64,000 nucleotides of DNA from Myxococcota bacterium (lineage in GTDB: Bacteria > Myxococcota_A > UBA796). A program made the translations under genes and the position numbers. Positions 1 to 8,721 of the stretch are shown one piece after another. Within the stretch, counting starts at the first letter, position 1, and the number at the start of each line of letters is the position of its first letter. The notes beneath the pieces are model-generated. The model was not told the DNA's origin. It ran no database searches and was given only the letters and a program-made list of their open reading frames with translations. The DNA lies in contig JAQXDW010000151.1 of NCBI GenBank assembly GCA_029251165.1, positions 1-64,000 of the forward strand, read 5' to 3'.

Positions 1-489
1 CACCAGCGGCAGCAGCAGCACCCCGGTGTACTTCGAGAGCATCGCCAGCCCACACGCCACTCCCAGCAGCTCCCAGCGCTCTCGACTCGCGGCCAGGATG
101 CCGAGGCTCCACGCAGCCAGCAGCGGCACATCTGGGGTCGCGAGGACGCCGCCGAGGGCAAACAGCGGCAGGCTGATCATCGCAAATGCCACCAGCAGTC
201 GATCTCGCCCCGCCGCTGCGGCCAGCCCAGCGGCCGCTCCCCCCAGCAGGATCCCGACCAGCCGTACCCCGCGCTCGGTGTCGCCCAGCAGCTCCGTGCC
301 AGCGCGGATGACCCAGGCGATCGCAGGGGGGTGGTCGAAGTAGCCAGCAGCGAGGTGCTGTCCCCAGACCCAGTAGTACGCCTCGTCCTCCGACAGCCCA
401 AAGGCTCCGCTGAGCATCACCCGCACCAGCACCGCCGCGAGGATCAGGACCACGGCGGCCTTCCAGGTGTCGGTGCTGCTCACGGCCAT
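1..489 (-). CDS. GT83/PMT-type membrane glycosyltransferase, 3' end beyond window
   Basis: The visible N-terminal 163 residues begin with a hydrophobic helix. They carry SEDEAYYWVWGQHL followed by GYFDHPP, the acidic first-loop signature of PMT_2/ArnT-like glycosyltransferases, which move sugars from polyprenyl-phosphate donors to lipids or proteins at the periplasmic face. More hydrophobic helices follow, with LSKYTGVLL near the window edge. The ATG overlaps the end of lpxB by 10 bases (ATGGCCGTGA), so it is probably co-translated with lpxB. That context suggests lipid A or envelope sugar decoration, but donor and acceptor cannot be read. The family is fairly secure; the C-terminal part is outside the window. 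Confidence 0.85.
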   Translation of the reverse strand, partial: MAVSSTDTWKAAVVLILAAVLVRVMLSGAFGLSEDEAYYWVWGQHLAAGYFDHPPAIAWVIRAGTELLGDTERGVRLVGILLGGAAAGLAAAAGRDRLLVAFAMISLPLFALGGVLATPDVPLLAAWSLGILAASRERWELLGVACGLAMLSKYTGVLLLPLV

Positions 490-1517
490 CGAGACAGGAT
501 CGCTTCGGCAGCGCGCTGTGAGGCCCCAGCACCGCCGAGGGCGGAGAGGTCGACGGGCTGGTGAGCCGGCAGCGCGAGCAGGGCATCGGCGAGGATCGTG
601 GGGGTGAAGCGCTGGACATACTCCGGCACGACCTCCTGCCCCGCGAGGATGTTGGGCAGCGCAATGTGCTGCACCCCGGTCACCACCATTCGTCCGACCC
701 AGTACGTCAGCGGGTGAACCCGATGGGCAACGATCTGGGGAATTCCCATCACAGCCAGCTCTAAGGTGATGGTGCCGCTCTTGGTGAGCGCCGCCCGGCA
801 TCCGGTCAGCGCCGCAGCCCCCCCATCGGTCACCTCGATGAAGTCGGGAAGCGCGGGGAGTCCATCGTGGATGGCCGACGGCAGCACCAGCCGAAACCGG
901 GAGCGGGGCTCGCGCGCGTGGATGAGCCTGGCGGCGGCCAGGAACGGCGGCAGCATCCGGGAGCGCTCCTGGCGGCGTGAGCCCGGGAGGAGTCCGTAGA
1001 GGTGAGGCTCCGCCTGTCGGGGACGGGGCAGTCGATCGATGACCGGATGTCCGACCCAGCGGGCATCGAGGTCGGGGTACAGCGCAGGCTCGAAGGCGAA
1101 CAGGCACAGCAGCTGATCGAGGCCGGCGCTGATCTTCTTCGCCCTGCCCTTGCGCCACACCCAGATCTGCGGGCTGACGTAGCCGACCGCCGGGATCCCC
1201 TTCGCGCGTGCCAGTCGGGCAAGCGGGAGGTTGAAGTCCGGCGCATCGACCCCGACGATGAGATCCGCGCCCGCCTCGATCTCTGCCGACATCGCCGCCG
1301 ACGCCGCTCGGATCGGGCCGAGGTTGCGCAGAACCTCGACGAGTCCCATCACCGCAATGTCTTCCATCCTCGCGACCGGCTCGACCCCGGCAGCACGCAT
1401 CAGCGGACCCGCCACGCCCCGTGCCTCGACGGTGGTGTGTGCGCGGAGCGCCGTGATCAGCTCAGCCGCCAGCCGATCCCCAGAGGGCTCGGCAGCAGAG
1501 ATCAGCAGCCTCACCAC
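480..1517 (-). CDS. lpxB: Lipid-A-disaccharide synthase LpxB
   Basis: LpxB (GT19) joins UDP-2,3-diacylglucosamine and lipid X into the lipid A disaccharide on the inner face of the inner membrane. The 345-residue protein shows the family landmarks: ISAAEPSGD at the N-terminus, GVDAPDFNLPLA, YVSPQIWVWRKGRAKKI, VGHPVID, GLLPGSRRQE and SGTITLELAVMGIPQIV. It is a little shorter than many homologues, mostly in loops. Two GTG codons compete for the start (1517 and 1514); the second overlaps the upstream stop as GTGA and gives MRLLISAAEPSGD. The gene overlaps both the upstream repeat lipoprotein and the downstream glycosyltransferase. Unusually, it is not next to lpxA or lpxD. Confidence 0.96.
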   Translation of the reverse strand: MVRLLISAAEPSGDRLAAELITALRAHTTVEARGVAGPLMRAAGVEPVARMEDIAVMGLVEVLRNLGPIRAASAAMSAEIEAGADLIVGVDAPDFNLPLARLARAKGIPAVGYVSPQIWVWRKGRAKKISAGLDQLLCLFAFEPALYPDLDARWVGHPVIDRLPRPRQAEPHLYGLLPGSRRQERSRMLPPFLAAARLIHAREPRSRFRLVLPSAIHDGLPALPDFIEVTDGGAAALTGCRAALTKSGTITLELAVMGIPQIVAHRVHPLTYWVGRMVVTGVQHIALPNILAGQEVVPEYVQRFTPTILADALLALPAHQPVDLSALGGAGASQRAAEAILSRWP

Positions 1518-4018
1518 CCACCGCCGCTGACCAGGACCGCCGCGCCAGCATCGGCTCCCGGCGCACCGACCAGCACATCATCGCGCCCGTCTGCGGTCAG
1601 ATCCACGCCGCCGATGAGCACGCTGCCGAGCCCTGCCTCTTCAGCCGTGCCGTGGGTCACGGCGTCGACCGCGGAGAGGGAGAGCGTCCCGGTGACCGGA
1701 CCGAGCAGCAGATAGGCCGCGCCAGCCTCTGAGCCGCCGGCGTCATGACCCGGCGCACCGACCGCGAGATCAGGCATGCCGTCGCCGTCGAGGTCTCCCA
1801 CACCCGCCACCGCGTGCCCCGCGAAGTCCTCGACGCCCTCCCCGTTGAGTCGAGCGGCAGCCTCAGAGAGATCGAGCGTGCCTGTCGCGGGCCCATGCAG
1901 CAGATAGGCCGCGCCAGCCTCATCCCCAGCACCGTCCTGACCTGGCGCGCCGATGAGGACATCGGCATAGCCGTCGCCGTTGATGTCCCCGGCAGCCGCG
2001 AGGCTCGTGCCGGCCAGATCGCCACCGGACGCTCCGATCCACACTCCGTCCGCCTCCCCCAGCCCGGCCTCTCCCTCGTCGGGACCGAAGTAGAGGTAGA
2101 CCGCGCCCTCATAGCCACCGCCGTCGTCGTGAACGGGCGCACCGATCGCGAGGTCATCGCTGCCGTCGCCGTCGAGATCCCCGGCAAAGACCGCCGCAGT
2201 GCCAGCGGCGTCGCCACCTGACTCGCCGGTGAGCTTGAGCGTGGCAGACCACAGGCGGGTGTCCGCAGTCAGCGGCCCGGCCATCACATACACCGCGCCG
2301 GCCCCTGCGCCTCCCGAGCCCTCATCGATGGCACCGATCAGGAGGTCCACCGCGCCGTCGCCGTTGAAGTCTCCAGCGTCCATGGACCAGCCCGCAGCGT
2401 CTCCGGTGGCCTCGCCGAGGAACATCGCCGAGGCATCGGAGGTGGTGGCATCTGCGGTGATCGGCCCCGTCAGCAGGTATGCCCCGCCGACCTCTGAGGC
2501 CGAGGCATCTGCGCGGTAGGCCCCGACGAGCAGATCCGCGTAGCCGTCGCCGTCGACGTCTCCGGGGGCCGCGAGGCTCCAGCCGGCTGCGTCTCCGGTA
2601 GCCTCGCCGTCGATTCGAAGCCCGTCGGACAGGTCCACAGAGCCCGAGAGCACACCGCTGAACACGTAGGCGGCACCAGCGCCGGCGCCCGCCGTGTCGT
2701 GATAGGGCGCGCCGACGACCACATCGTCGCGCCCGTCCCCGTCGAGGTCGCCTGGCGCCAGCAGGCTCGCGCCGGCCTCGTCGCCAGAGATCGTGCCGCT
2801 CAGCAGTGCTGAGATGGTGCAGGCATCGACAATGCCGTCGCAGTCGTTGTCGGCGGCGTCTCCGCAGACCTCCAGGGCGAGGTCGGAGGTGTCGGGATCG
2901 GTGTCGTCACAGTCCCCGCCGCCGAAGTCCTCCCAGACCGAGCCGTCGGCATCGGCGTCGAAGTCATCGTCTCCAGCACAGTCTGCGTCGATGCCGTCGT
3001 ACCAGAGCTCCGACTCAGCGGGACTGATGGCACCGTCGGTGTCGTCGCAGTCGTCGTCGTTGGCGACCAGCCCGGGTGGCACATCGCAGCCGACTCCCCA
3101 CAAGGCGTCGGGATCGCCATAGCCGTCGCCGTCGCTGTCGGCGTACCAGCTCACCTCACGTGCATCCGCGTCCTCAGTGTCGGTGAGCCCATCGCAGTTG
3201 TTGTCCACGTCGTCGCCGCACACCTCGATCGCCTCTGGGTTGATCGCGATGTCGAGGTCGTTGCAGTCCGTGGCAGCAGAGACGTACGCATCCGGGGCCG
3301 CACAGGACTCGGCAGAGACACTCGCATCGCCGTACCCGTCGCCGTCGGCGTCGGCGTACCACGCTGCTCCGCCGGTTCGAGAGTCGTCTTCATCGTCGAT
3401 CAGCCCGTCGCAGTCGTTGTCGACCGCCTCGTCACCGTCGCAGACCTCCTCCGCGCCCGGATAGACATCAGGATCGCCGTCGTTGCAGTCCCGATCGTTC
3501 TCGACGTAGTCGGCATCGGGGTAGCACTGGCGGGCGGTGATGTAGGGGTTGCCGTAGCTGTCACCGTCGGCGTCCCGGTAGAGGATCAGCACGTCGGCGG
3601 CGGAGTCCTCGTCGATGAGGAAGTCACAGTCGTTGTCGATCTCGTCGCAGATCTCGGTGTTGCCGGGGTTGCGGTCGGGATCTGCGTCGTCGCAGTCGCC
3701 GGTGTTGTCGACGTATCCGCTCGGTCCGGTGCAGCCGCCGACCGGCCCCAGCGCATCTCCGTAGCCGTCGCCATCGGCATCGGGGAACCACAGCTCCGCC
3801 TCTACGGCGTCGTCCTCGTCGCTCTCCCCGTCGCAGTCGTTGTCGATCTCGTCGCACAGCTCTGCTGCAGACGGGTTGATGAGCGGGTCCTGATCGTTGC
3901 AGTCAACGTCGGAGTAGTAGCCGTCCCCGTCGGCATCCTGGACCGGCAAAACCGAGCCCTTGTCGCCGCAGCCAGACAGAGCCGTGATGAGAACAACAGA
4001 CAGAGTTGACACGCGCAT
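1511..4018 (-). CDS. Large lipoprotein with MopE-type Asp-rich repeats and FG-GAP repeats
   Basis: The 835-residue product starts with a lipoprotein signal (MRVSTLSVVLITALSGCGDK), so it is probably anchored at the envelope surface. Residues about 30-410 hold some six copies of a 'DADGDGY...C.D.DP...P...E.C...DNDCDG' repeat, the putative metal-binding MopE-type motif with paired cysteines. Residues about 415-835 hold roughly seven FG-GAP beta-propeller blades (G DLDGDG xDD xxVGAP, then AGAAYxxxG). The calcium-loop DxDGDG motifs suggest Ca2+-dependent folding. The ATG at 4018 was chosen because it opens the signal peptide and follows a GGGGAG ribosome site. The frame stays open upstream to 4345 but looks non-coding there. 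The function is unknown; adhesion or matrix roles are guesses. Confidence 0.88.
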   Translation of the reverse strand: MRVSTLSVVLITALSGCGDKGSVLPVQDADGDGYYSDVDCNDQDPLINPSAAELCDEIDNDCDGESDEDDAVEAELWFPDADGDGYGDALGPVGGCTGPSGYVDNTGDCDDADPDRNPGNTEICDEIDNDCDFLIDEDSAADVLILYRDADGDSYGNPYITARQCYPDADYVENDRDCNDGDPDVYPGAEEVCDGDEAVDNDCDGLIDDEDDSRTGGAAWYADADGDGYGDASVSAESCAAPDAYVSAATDCNDLDIAINPEAIEVCGDDVDNNCDGLTDTEDADAREVSWYADSDGDGYGDPDALWGVGCDVPPGLVANDDDCDDTDGAISPAESELWYDGIDADCAGDDDFDADADGSVWEDFGGGDCDDTDPDTSDLALEVCGDAADNDCDGIVDACTISALLSGTISGDEAGASLLAPGDLDGDGRDDVVVGAPYHDTAGAGAGAAYVFSGVLSGSVDLSDGLRIDGEATGDAAGWSLAAPGDVDGDGYADLLVGAYRADASASEVGGAYLLTGPITADATTSDASAMFLGEATGDAAGWSMDAGDFNGDGAVDLLIGAIDEGSGGAGAGAVYVMAGPLTADTRLWSATLKLTGESGGDAAGTAAVFAGDLDGDGSDDLAIGAPVHDDGGGYEGAVYLYFGPDEGEAGLGEADGVWIGASGGDLAGTSLAAAGDINGDGYADVLIGAPGQDGAGDEAGAAYLLHGPATGTLDLSEAAARLNGEGVEDFAGHAVAGVGDLDGDGMPDLAVGAPGHDAGGSEAGAAYLLLGPVTGTLSLSAVDAVTHGTAEEAGLGSVLIGGVDLTADGRDDVLVGAPGADAGAAVLVSGGGW

Positions 4019-4202
4019 GGGCTCCCCAGGCTTGAAGCTAACACCGCCAGACCAAGAACCACTGTAGCGGCATCTCTGGGGGTGTGCGTGGAGACAACGC
4101 CAGTCAGCGATGCATCGTCGAAGCAGACACCGCCCCGCAGTCTCCCATTTACACTGTCCTCGCCCCGTGTACTCACTGACACACCCAGCTTCCGGAGATC
4201 CC

Positions 4203-4595
4203 ATGCTCGTCCTCCTCACGCTCTCCCTGGCCAGCGCAGCGCCGGTACAGACCGAGGGGCTCAGCCACAGCGTGCCCTCAGCGCACTCCGCAGCTGCGCG
4301 TGCGCTCCTGGAGACGGCGGCGCTCTGCTGCAGCACAGCGGACACCGTGCCGCCGGTCCACGACGTGGTCTCGCGGCATCAGCGCATGGGCATCCTCCGC
4401 ATGAGCGTCGGGCACACCCGTCAGGGGCAGGTCGACTACCTGGGCGGAACCGCGCTGAGCAGCCAGCTCGTCGCGCTCGACGGCGTGCCGTTGCTCCTCC
4501 ACGGGCGGGCGGGCCTGATCTACACCCGCACGGGCTCCAGCATGGTCCCGCTCACCACCTCGCCGGGCCCGCCGCGGACAACCCCCCTCTGGTAG
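4203..4595 (+). CDS. Small secreted protein, unknown function
   Basis: This 130-residue protein begins with a short hydrophobic signal (MLVLLTLSLASAAP, cleavage likely after ASA). The start follows a GGAGATCC ribosome site. The mature part has a CC pair at about residues 42-43 and a C-terminal half rich in beta-type residues (VDYLGGTALSSQLVALDGVPLLLHGRAGLIYTR is summarised here only by position, about 78-110). I do not recognise the family. It is divergent from the large lipoprotein gene and only 12 bases precede the next gene, so the two are probably co-transcribed. Confidence 0.6.
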   Translation: MLVLLTLSLASAAPVQTEGLSHSVPSAHSAAARALLETAALCCSTADTVPPVHDVVSRHQRMGILRMSVGHTRQGQVDYLGGTALSSQLVALDGVPLLLHGRAGLIYTRTGSSMVPLTTSPGPPRTTPLW

Positions 4596-4607
4596 CCTCG
4601 TGCCCCC

Positions 4608-5234
4608 ATGCTCCCTCCCTCCTCAGCCCAGCGACTCCTGATCGTCGGTGCGCTCGGCGCGGAGACCCTTCCGATCCTCCGCGCCCTCAGCCGTCCCCGC
4701 CCCCTCAGCCGGCGGCTCGTCGCCGGGCAGCTCTCCGGTCGTCCGGTCGCAGTGCTCACCTGCGGAGTCGGCCCAGACAAGGCGGCACGCCGGGTCACTG
4801 CTGCGCTGCCGCTCTGGGATGCCCAGCAGGTGGTCTCCGTCGGAACCTGCGGCGGGCTGATCGATGCGATGTCGGTCGGGACTGTGGTGACTGCGACCCG
4901 GCTGCTCCACGAAGACACGCCCTGCCCCGATCCCCTGCCCTGGCCAAGCACCCTCCCCGCGACCATCATCACCGTCGCGCGCGGCGTGTTCACGGCCAGC
5001 CGACGCGCAGCGCTGGCGGAGCGCGGCGGCACGGTCTGTGAGATGGAGGCTGCAGCAGTCCAGCGGGTGATCGGTGACCGACCCTTCACGACCCTCAAGG
5101 TGGTCAGCGATCTGGCCGGTGGATCCAGCAGCGACCCTCCGGCACGTCCAGGACGGCTGGACATCGCACGGTTTCAAGCGATCGCGCTGCGCCTCAGCAC
5201 CGCGCACCTCTTGCCGGCGCTCACCCGCCGATGA
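4608..5234 (+). CDS. Phosphorylase-superfamily nucleosidase (MTA/SAH nucleosidase-like)
   Basis: The 208-residue protein has the PNP/UDP phosphorylase type 1 layout. It contains LLIVGALGAE (purine or substrate loop), GVGPDKAARR, VVSVGTCGGL, and near residue 145 CEMEAAAV, where the glutamates contact the ribose and a neighbouring Asp-type loop (VVSDLAGG) follows. Such enzymes cleave the N-glycosidic bond of methylthioadenosine, S-adenosylhomocysteine or futalosine; the related HpnG phosphorylases sit in hopanoid clusters, but no hopanoid gene is near. The substrate therefore stays open. The gene ends inside the convergent gene at 5221, overlapping it by 14 bases. Confidence 0.75.
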   Translation: MLPPSSAQRLLIVGALGAETLPILRALSRPRPLSRRLVAGQLSGRPVAVLTCGVGPDKAARRVTAALPLWDAQQVVSVGTCGGLIDAMSVGTVVTATRLLHEDTPCPDPLPWPSTLPATIITVARGVFTASRRAALAERGGTVCEMEAAAVQRVIGDRPFTTLKVVSDLAGGSSSDPPARPGRLDIARFQAIALRLSTAHLLPALTRR

Positions 5235-5649
5235 GCTCGCGCCCGCCGGGGGTGATGGAGCCAGTGCCGTCGGCGTGGCTGTAGTCCAGCAGCCCCTCGC
5301 TGATCAGCGCCTCCATCATCTGAGAGAACTTCTGGTGCCCGACGAAGTAGCGCATCTCGCTGTGCTTGTGCATGTCCGCCAGCGAGGCGGTGCCGCCCTG
5401 GTCCGCGACAAACTTCAGCACGCCCTTGCGGGTGCGGGCCATGTGCTTCGCGGCCTTCTCTTGCTTGATGCGCTCCTCATCGGACAGCGCAGCGGGGGGC
5501 GGAGCGGGCTTCGGGGCCGGCGGTGTCGGACGAGACACGGTCTTCGCGACCGCTGGACGCGGTGGAGCCGCAGCCGCAGCCGCAGCCGGGGCCTCCTCTC
5601 TGCCGATGACCTTCTTGATGCGCCCCTTGATGCGGTTCCTGAGTCCCAT
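5221..5649 (-). CDS. Small Pro/Ala-linker protein with winged-helix-like C-terminus
   Basis: The 142-residue protein starts with a basic segment (MGLRNRIKGRIKKVIGREE). A low-complexity Ala/Pro-rich linker follows at about residues 20-55, then a helical domain (about 60-142) with a winged-helix look: TRKGVLKFVADQGG, a second helix FSQMMEALISEGLL, and a short beta wing GTGSITPGGRELI. The start was chosen for its GGAGG ribosome site; an upstream in-frame extension is unlikely. The fold suggests a nucleic-acid or protein interaction role, but I cannot name a family. It runs divergently from the S4 gene at 5702. Confidence 0.6.
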   Translation of the reverse strand: MGLRNRIKGRIKKVIGREEAPAAAAAAAPPRPAVAKTVSRPTPPAPKPAPPPAALSDEERIKQEKAAKHMARTRKGVLKFVADQGGTASLADMHKHSEMRYFVGHQKFSQMMEALISEGLLDYSHADGTGSITPGGRELIGG

Positions 5650-5701
5650 GGAGACCTCCGGGAGTCCGCTAACCCAACCCAGATGAGATAGGTGCTGCGA
5701 C

Positions 5702-5899
5702 ATGACCCTGCCCATCCGACTCGACACCTTCCTCAAGCTCTCCGGAGTCGCCCAGACCGGCGGCCACGCCAAGATGATCATCCAAGGCAGCGAGGTCACC
5801 GTCGACGGAGAGGTCGAGACCCGCCGGGGACGGAAGCTGCGCGGCGGAGAGTCCGTCGCGGTCGGCGGTCAGACGCTCACGGTGCCAGACGCAGGCTGA
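5702..5899 (+). CDS. S4-domain RNA-binding protein (YbcJ/RlbA type)
   Basis: The protein is 65 residues, essentially one S4 domain: IRLDTFLKLSGVAQTGGHAK, then IIQGSEVTVDGEVETRRGRKL and a terminal VAVGGQTLTV. The LxxFLK...GGxAK...G.V.VNGE..TRRGRKL pattern is that of the YbcJ family of stand-alone S4 proteins thought to bind structured or ribosomal RNA. The ribosome site is weak. The last 23 bases overlap the convergent phosphoesterase gene. The family call is strong; the RNA target is unknown. Confidence 0.85.
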   Translation: MTLPIRLDTFLKLSGVAQTGGHAKMIIQGSEVTVDGEVETRRGRKLRGGESVAVGGQTLTVPDAG

Positions 5900-7787
5900 G
5901 CTGACCGGCTGGCGCCACACAGGCGGTGGCGCTGTCGTCCTTCGGCGTGTCTCCGTCGGTCACCACCACGAGCACCTCTCCGACTCGGGTGAGCCCCTCG
6001 CTGCTCGGCGGCAGGACGCTGAGGCGCTCCGCGACGAGGCGTGCGCCGGGCTCAAGTCGGCTCATCGGCGTCCGCCAGAGGGTCATGTTGCCCCCGGAGT
6101 CCTCCACCGCTCCGGCGATTCCGAGGGCGTAGTCGCCGTCGGTGTGCAGCTCCCGGATGGCTTGCTGTGGTGGCAGGGTCACCCAGGCCACGGCATCCAG
6201 CGACAGCGCGCGCTGCCCGATGAAGTCCGACGCCAGCCGCACCATCGCCGCACCACGCTCCGGCACAACCGGTGCCCGCAGCCCCAGCCAGATGCGACCG
6301 GCATCGTCGGTCATCGCGCCCTCGATGTTGAGGGTGTCCGCGCAGCTGTTCTTGTCTCCCGTGACCGCAGCCGACTCCGCTGCGACGATGGCCGCGCACA
6401 GCAGGCCGACATCCTCCCCCGCCGCGCCGCCAAACAGCGCGGTGCGGCAGGCATCCTCCGAGGCCGTCATCGCTGCCCACTCCTCATCGCTGGTCTTCAC
6501 CCGCTCAGCGGCCAGGCCCAGGCGCCGACGCTCCGGCTGGAGCGTGCACTTCTTGCTGCGGCTGTGTGAGCCGACCATGAGGACGCCTGTGCCGTCGACG
6601 CCGACCAGGGCCTCGATGTCCTCAATGCGCGCCGTGTCCTGCTCGGCAAAGGCCTGTCGCTCCGGATCGATCAGCGCGCTGGCGTAAGAATACGAGAACA
6701 GGGCGTCCTTGACCTCGTTGTCTGCAATCAGCACCGAGCCGTCGGGCAGGGTCAGGGCTGCGGAGGCCTCGCACATCGGGAAGCCCCCCAGCACAGCAGC
6801 TTCCGGCACCACCGCTTCCACGACCGCGTCCTCCAGCGCACAGGGCGCGCCATGACCGCCCCGCGTCTGCTCCCAGCAGTACAGCGCGCTGCCCTCGGCG
6901 TCCTTGAGGCGAATGGTCATCGTCTCTTCGGTCAGATCCACCACCGCGTAGCCGAAGGTCGACCTCGAGAACAGCGGCGTCTCCTCGCCGACACACTCTG
7001 GACCGGGACAATCCGGGCGGACCCGAACCTTGCTGCCGGAGCCGCTGGTGAGGGCCGGGATGCCATCGTAGACGCCAAATTGCAGGAAGTGGGCGTGTCC
7101 GTTGATCCAGAGGTCCGGCTTCGTGCCGCTCTCGGAGAGCCACTGACGAATCTCGACCTCGCTCTCTTTGTCGAAGGTGGTCTTCAGGACGTGGTGGCCG
7201 CCCATGATGACCCAGCCGCTCCCCTCCGCGATCCGGCGCTGCATCTCCGCAGACGGCCAGCGCTGCGGCGGGCGGTTGGTGTCGACAATGAGCAGCTGTG
7301 CCAGCCCAAAGTCGACAGAGTAGGCCGCCTCAGGGAGGCGAATGTTCTCGGTGGTCGCGGCGTAGTAGCGCAGACAGCGCGCGCGCTTGCGGGAGTAGAA
7401 GTAGTGCCCGACGTCGTGGTTCCCCAGCGCCAGCCAGGTGGTCGGCAGCCCGTCGAAGTAGTCTCCCAGCAGCGGGTCGAGCCACTGCTCCGCGACGGCA
7501 TCGGTGTCTCGGCACTTCGGCGAGAGCTGCGCGAAGGTCGGGCCATAGATCAGATCGCCCATCGCGACGACACCGTCCGCGCCCTCGGCCTTCATGCTGC
7601 GCCGAAGCTGGTCACGGATCGCCACGGTGTTGTAGTGGCTGCCCTCCCAGGCTGCGCCTTCTTCCTCCGGGACAGGCATCGCACCGGTGTCACCGACGAT
7701 GATCAACCTCACGCGGTCACCGTCGACCGGAACACGCAGGCCTGGGTACGCCGCCTCGGCACTCAGGGTCAGTAGAGACAGCAGCAC
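5877..7787 (-). CDS. Secreted calcineurin-like phosphoesterase fused to a DUF3616-like domain
   Basis: The 636-residue protein has a short signal peptide (VLLSLLTLSAEAAYPG). Residues about 25-320 are a metallophosphoesterase with the expected metal motifs: IIVGDTGA, VVAMGDLIYGP, LALGNHDVGH, MGGHHVLKT and INGHAHFLQF. Residues about 335-630 resemble DUF3616: EASAALTLPDGSVLIADNE, IEDIEALVGVDGTGVLMVGS, then NIEGAMTDDAGRIWLGLRAP. The GTG start at 7787 was chosen because GGAGG lies five bases upstream and the signal peptide begins there. Substrates could be phosphoesters, phospholipids or nucleotides in the periplasm. It is divergent from the sulfatase-fold gene, with about 36 bases between starts. 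Confidence 0.82.
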   Translation of the reverse strand: MLLSLLTLSAEAAYPGLRVPVDGDRVRLIIVGDTGAMPVPEEEGAAWEGSHYNTVAIRDQLRRSMKAEGADGVVAMGDLIYGPTFAQLSPKCRDTDAVAEQWLDPLLGDYFDGLPTTWLALGNHDVGHYFYSRKRARCLRYYAATTENIRLPEAAYSVDFGLAQLLIVDTNRPPQRWPSAEMQRRIAEGSGWVIMGGHHVLKTTFDKESEVEIRQWLSESGTKPDLWINGHAHFLQFGVYDGIPALTSGSGSKVRVRPDCPGPECVGEETPLFSRSTFGYAVVDLTEETMTIRLKDAEGSALYCWEQTRGGHGAPCALEDAVVEAVVPEAAVLGGFPMCEASAALTLPDGSVLIADNEVKDALFSYSYASALIDPERQAFAEQDTARIEDIEALVGVDGTGVLMVGSHSRSKKCTLQPERRRLGLAAERVKTSDEEWAAMTASEDACRTALFGGAAGEDVGLLCAAIVAAESAAVTGDKNSCADTLNIEGAMTDDAGRIWLGLRAPVVPERGAAMVRLASDFIGQRALSLDAVAWVTLPPQQAIRELHTDGDYALGIAGAVEDSGGNMTLWRTPMSRLEPGARLVAERLSVLPPSSEGLTRVGEVLVVVTDGDTPKDDSATACVAPAGQLSLRLAP

Positions 7788-7823
7788 ACGCACCTCCGAT
7801 TGGCGGGATTGTACACTCCAGGC

Positions 7824-8672
7824 ATGTCCGCCCCGCCCGATGGCGCCAGAAACTTTGTCCTGCTCATCCTGGACTCCTGCCGGTTCGATTCCTTGGTCGC
7901 CGCACGGCCCCGCACCATCTCCCGGCTCGGGGAGATCCAGCGGCGGTTCAGCTATGCGACCTGGACCGCGCCGTCTCACTACAACCTCCTGATGGGACTG
8001 CTCCCCCACCCCGCCCCGACGAACGTCTTTGCCAGCGCCTGGTACCAGCGTGACCTGGCCCGGTTCGAGGAGCGTCTGGGGATCACGGGGCTGGGCTTTG
8101 AGGCGCTGCTGCCCCGGCTGTGGCTGCCGACCTACCTGCGCAGCATCGGCTACAAGACCCGGGCGCTGGTCAGCATGCCGGTCCTCAACCCCTCAACCCC
8201 GCTGGCAGCGGACTTTGACAGCTACGAGTCCATGGCGCGTCACAACGATCTCGCCGCGATGATCCCCCGGCTGAGGTTCTCCGACGATCACCCGACCTTC
8301 ACCCTGCTCAACACCGGCGAGACCCACTACCCCTACGCACCGCCCGATGAGCCCGAGAGCCAGTGGCCGCGCATCCACGGGGTACATGGTGTCTTCAAGC
8401 GACTGGGGGCAGGACAGCTCGTGCACGCCTCCGAGGCCCCCCGGTTCTTCAACCAGGACCGCCTCGACCAGCTCCGCCGCCGCCAGATCCTGTCGATCGA
8501 TGCGGTGGATGCCGCCGTCGAGATGCTGTTCGATGCCCTGCCAGCGAACACCTGGGTGACCATCACCTCAGACCACGGCGAGCTGTTCGGCGAGGGAGGC
8601 TACTTCGGCCACGGCCCCATTCCCCACCGCAAGGTGCTGGAGGTGCCGCTGGTCGAGGGACTGCTCCGGTGA
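7824..8672 (+). CDS. Sulfatase/alkaline-phosphatase superfamily hydrolase
   Basis: This 282-residue protein has the superfamily metal motifs NFVLLILDSCRFDS at the N-terminus and TITSDHGELFGE with GHGPIPH near the C-terminus. The nucleophile region reads TWTAPSHYNLLMG, with Ser/Thr rather than the CxPxR sulfatase signature, so a formylglycine sulfatase is unlikely. Related proteins include phosphoglycerol transferase-like and phosphonate-type hydrolases. There is no signal peptide or membrane helix, so it is probably cytoplasmic. A TTG at 7800 is an alternative start; ATG at 7824 is preferred, although its ribosome site is weak. Confidence 0.75.
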   Translation: MSAPPDGARNFVLLILDSCRFDSLVAARPRTISRLGEIQRRFSYATWTAPSHYNLLMGLLPHPAPTNVFASAWYQRDLARFEERLGITGLGFEALLPRLWLPTYLRSIGYKTRALVSMPVLNPSTPLAADFDSYESMARHNDLAAMIPRLRFSDDHPTFTLLNTGETHYPYAPPDEPESQWPRIHGVHGVFKRLGAGQLVHASEAPRFFNQDRLDQLRRRQILSIDAVDAAVEMLFDALPANTWVTITSDHGELFGEGGYFGHGPIPHRKVLEVPLVEGLLR

Positions 8673-8721
8673 GCATCCGACACAGACGGTCCCAGCCCCG
8701 CGCCGCACAGTTCAGGCAGCG

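Noticed and set aside
4019..4345. N-terminal extension of the large lipoprotein by 109 codons
   Set aside because: It would bury the lipoprotein signal, and it has Cys/Arg-rich, non-coding style sequence and no ribosome site.
7800..7823. TTG start eight codons upstream for the sulfatase-fold gene
   Set aside because: It leaves just 12 bases to the divergent start and adds residues with no family support; ATG at 7824 is simpler.
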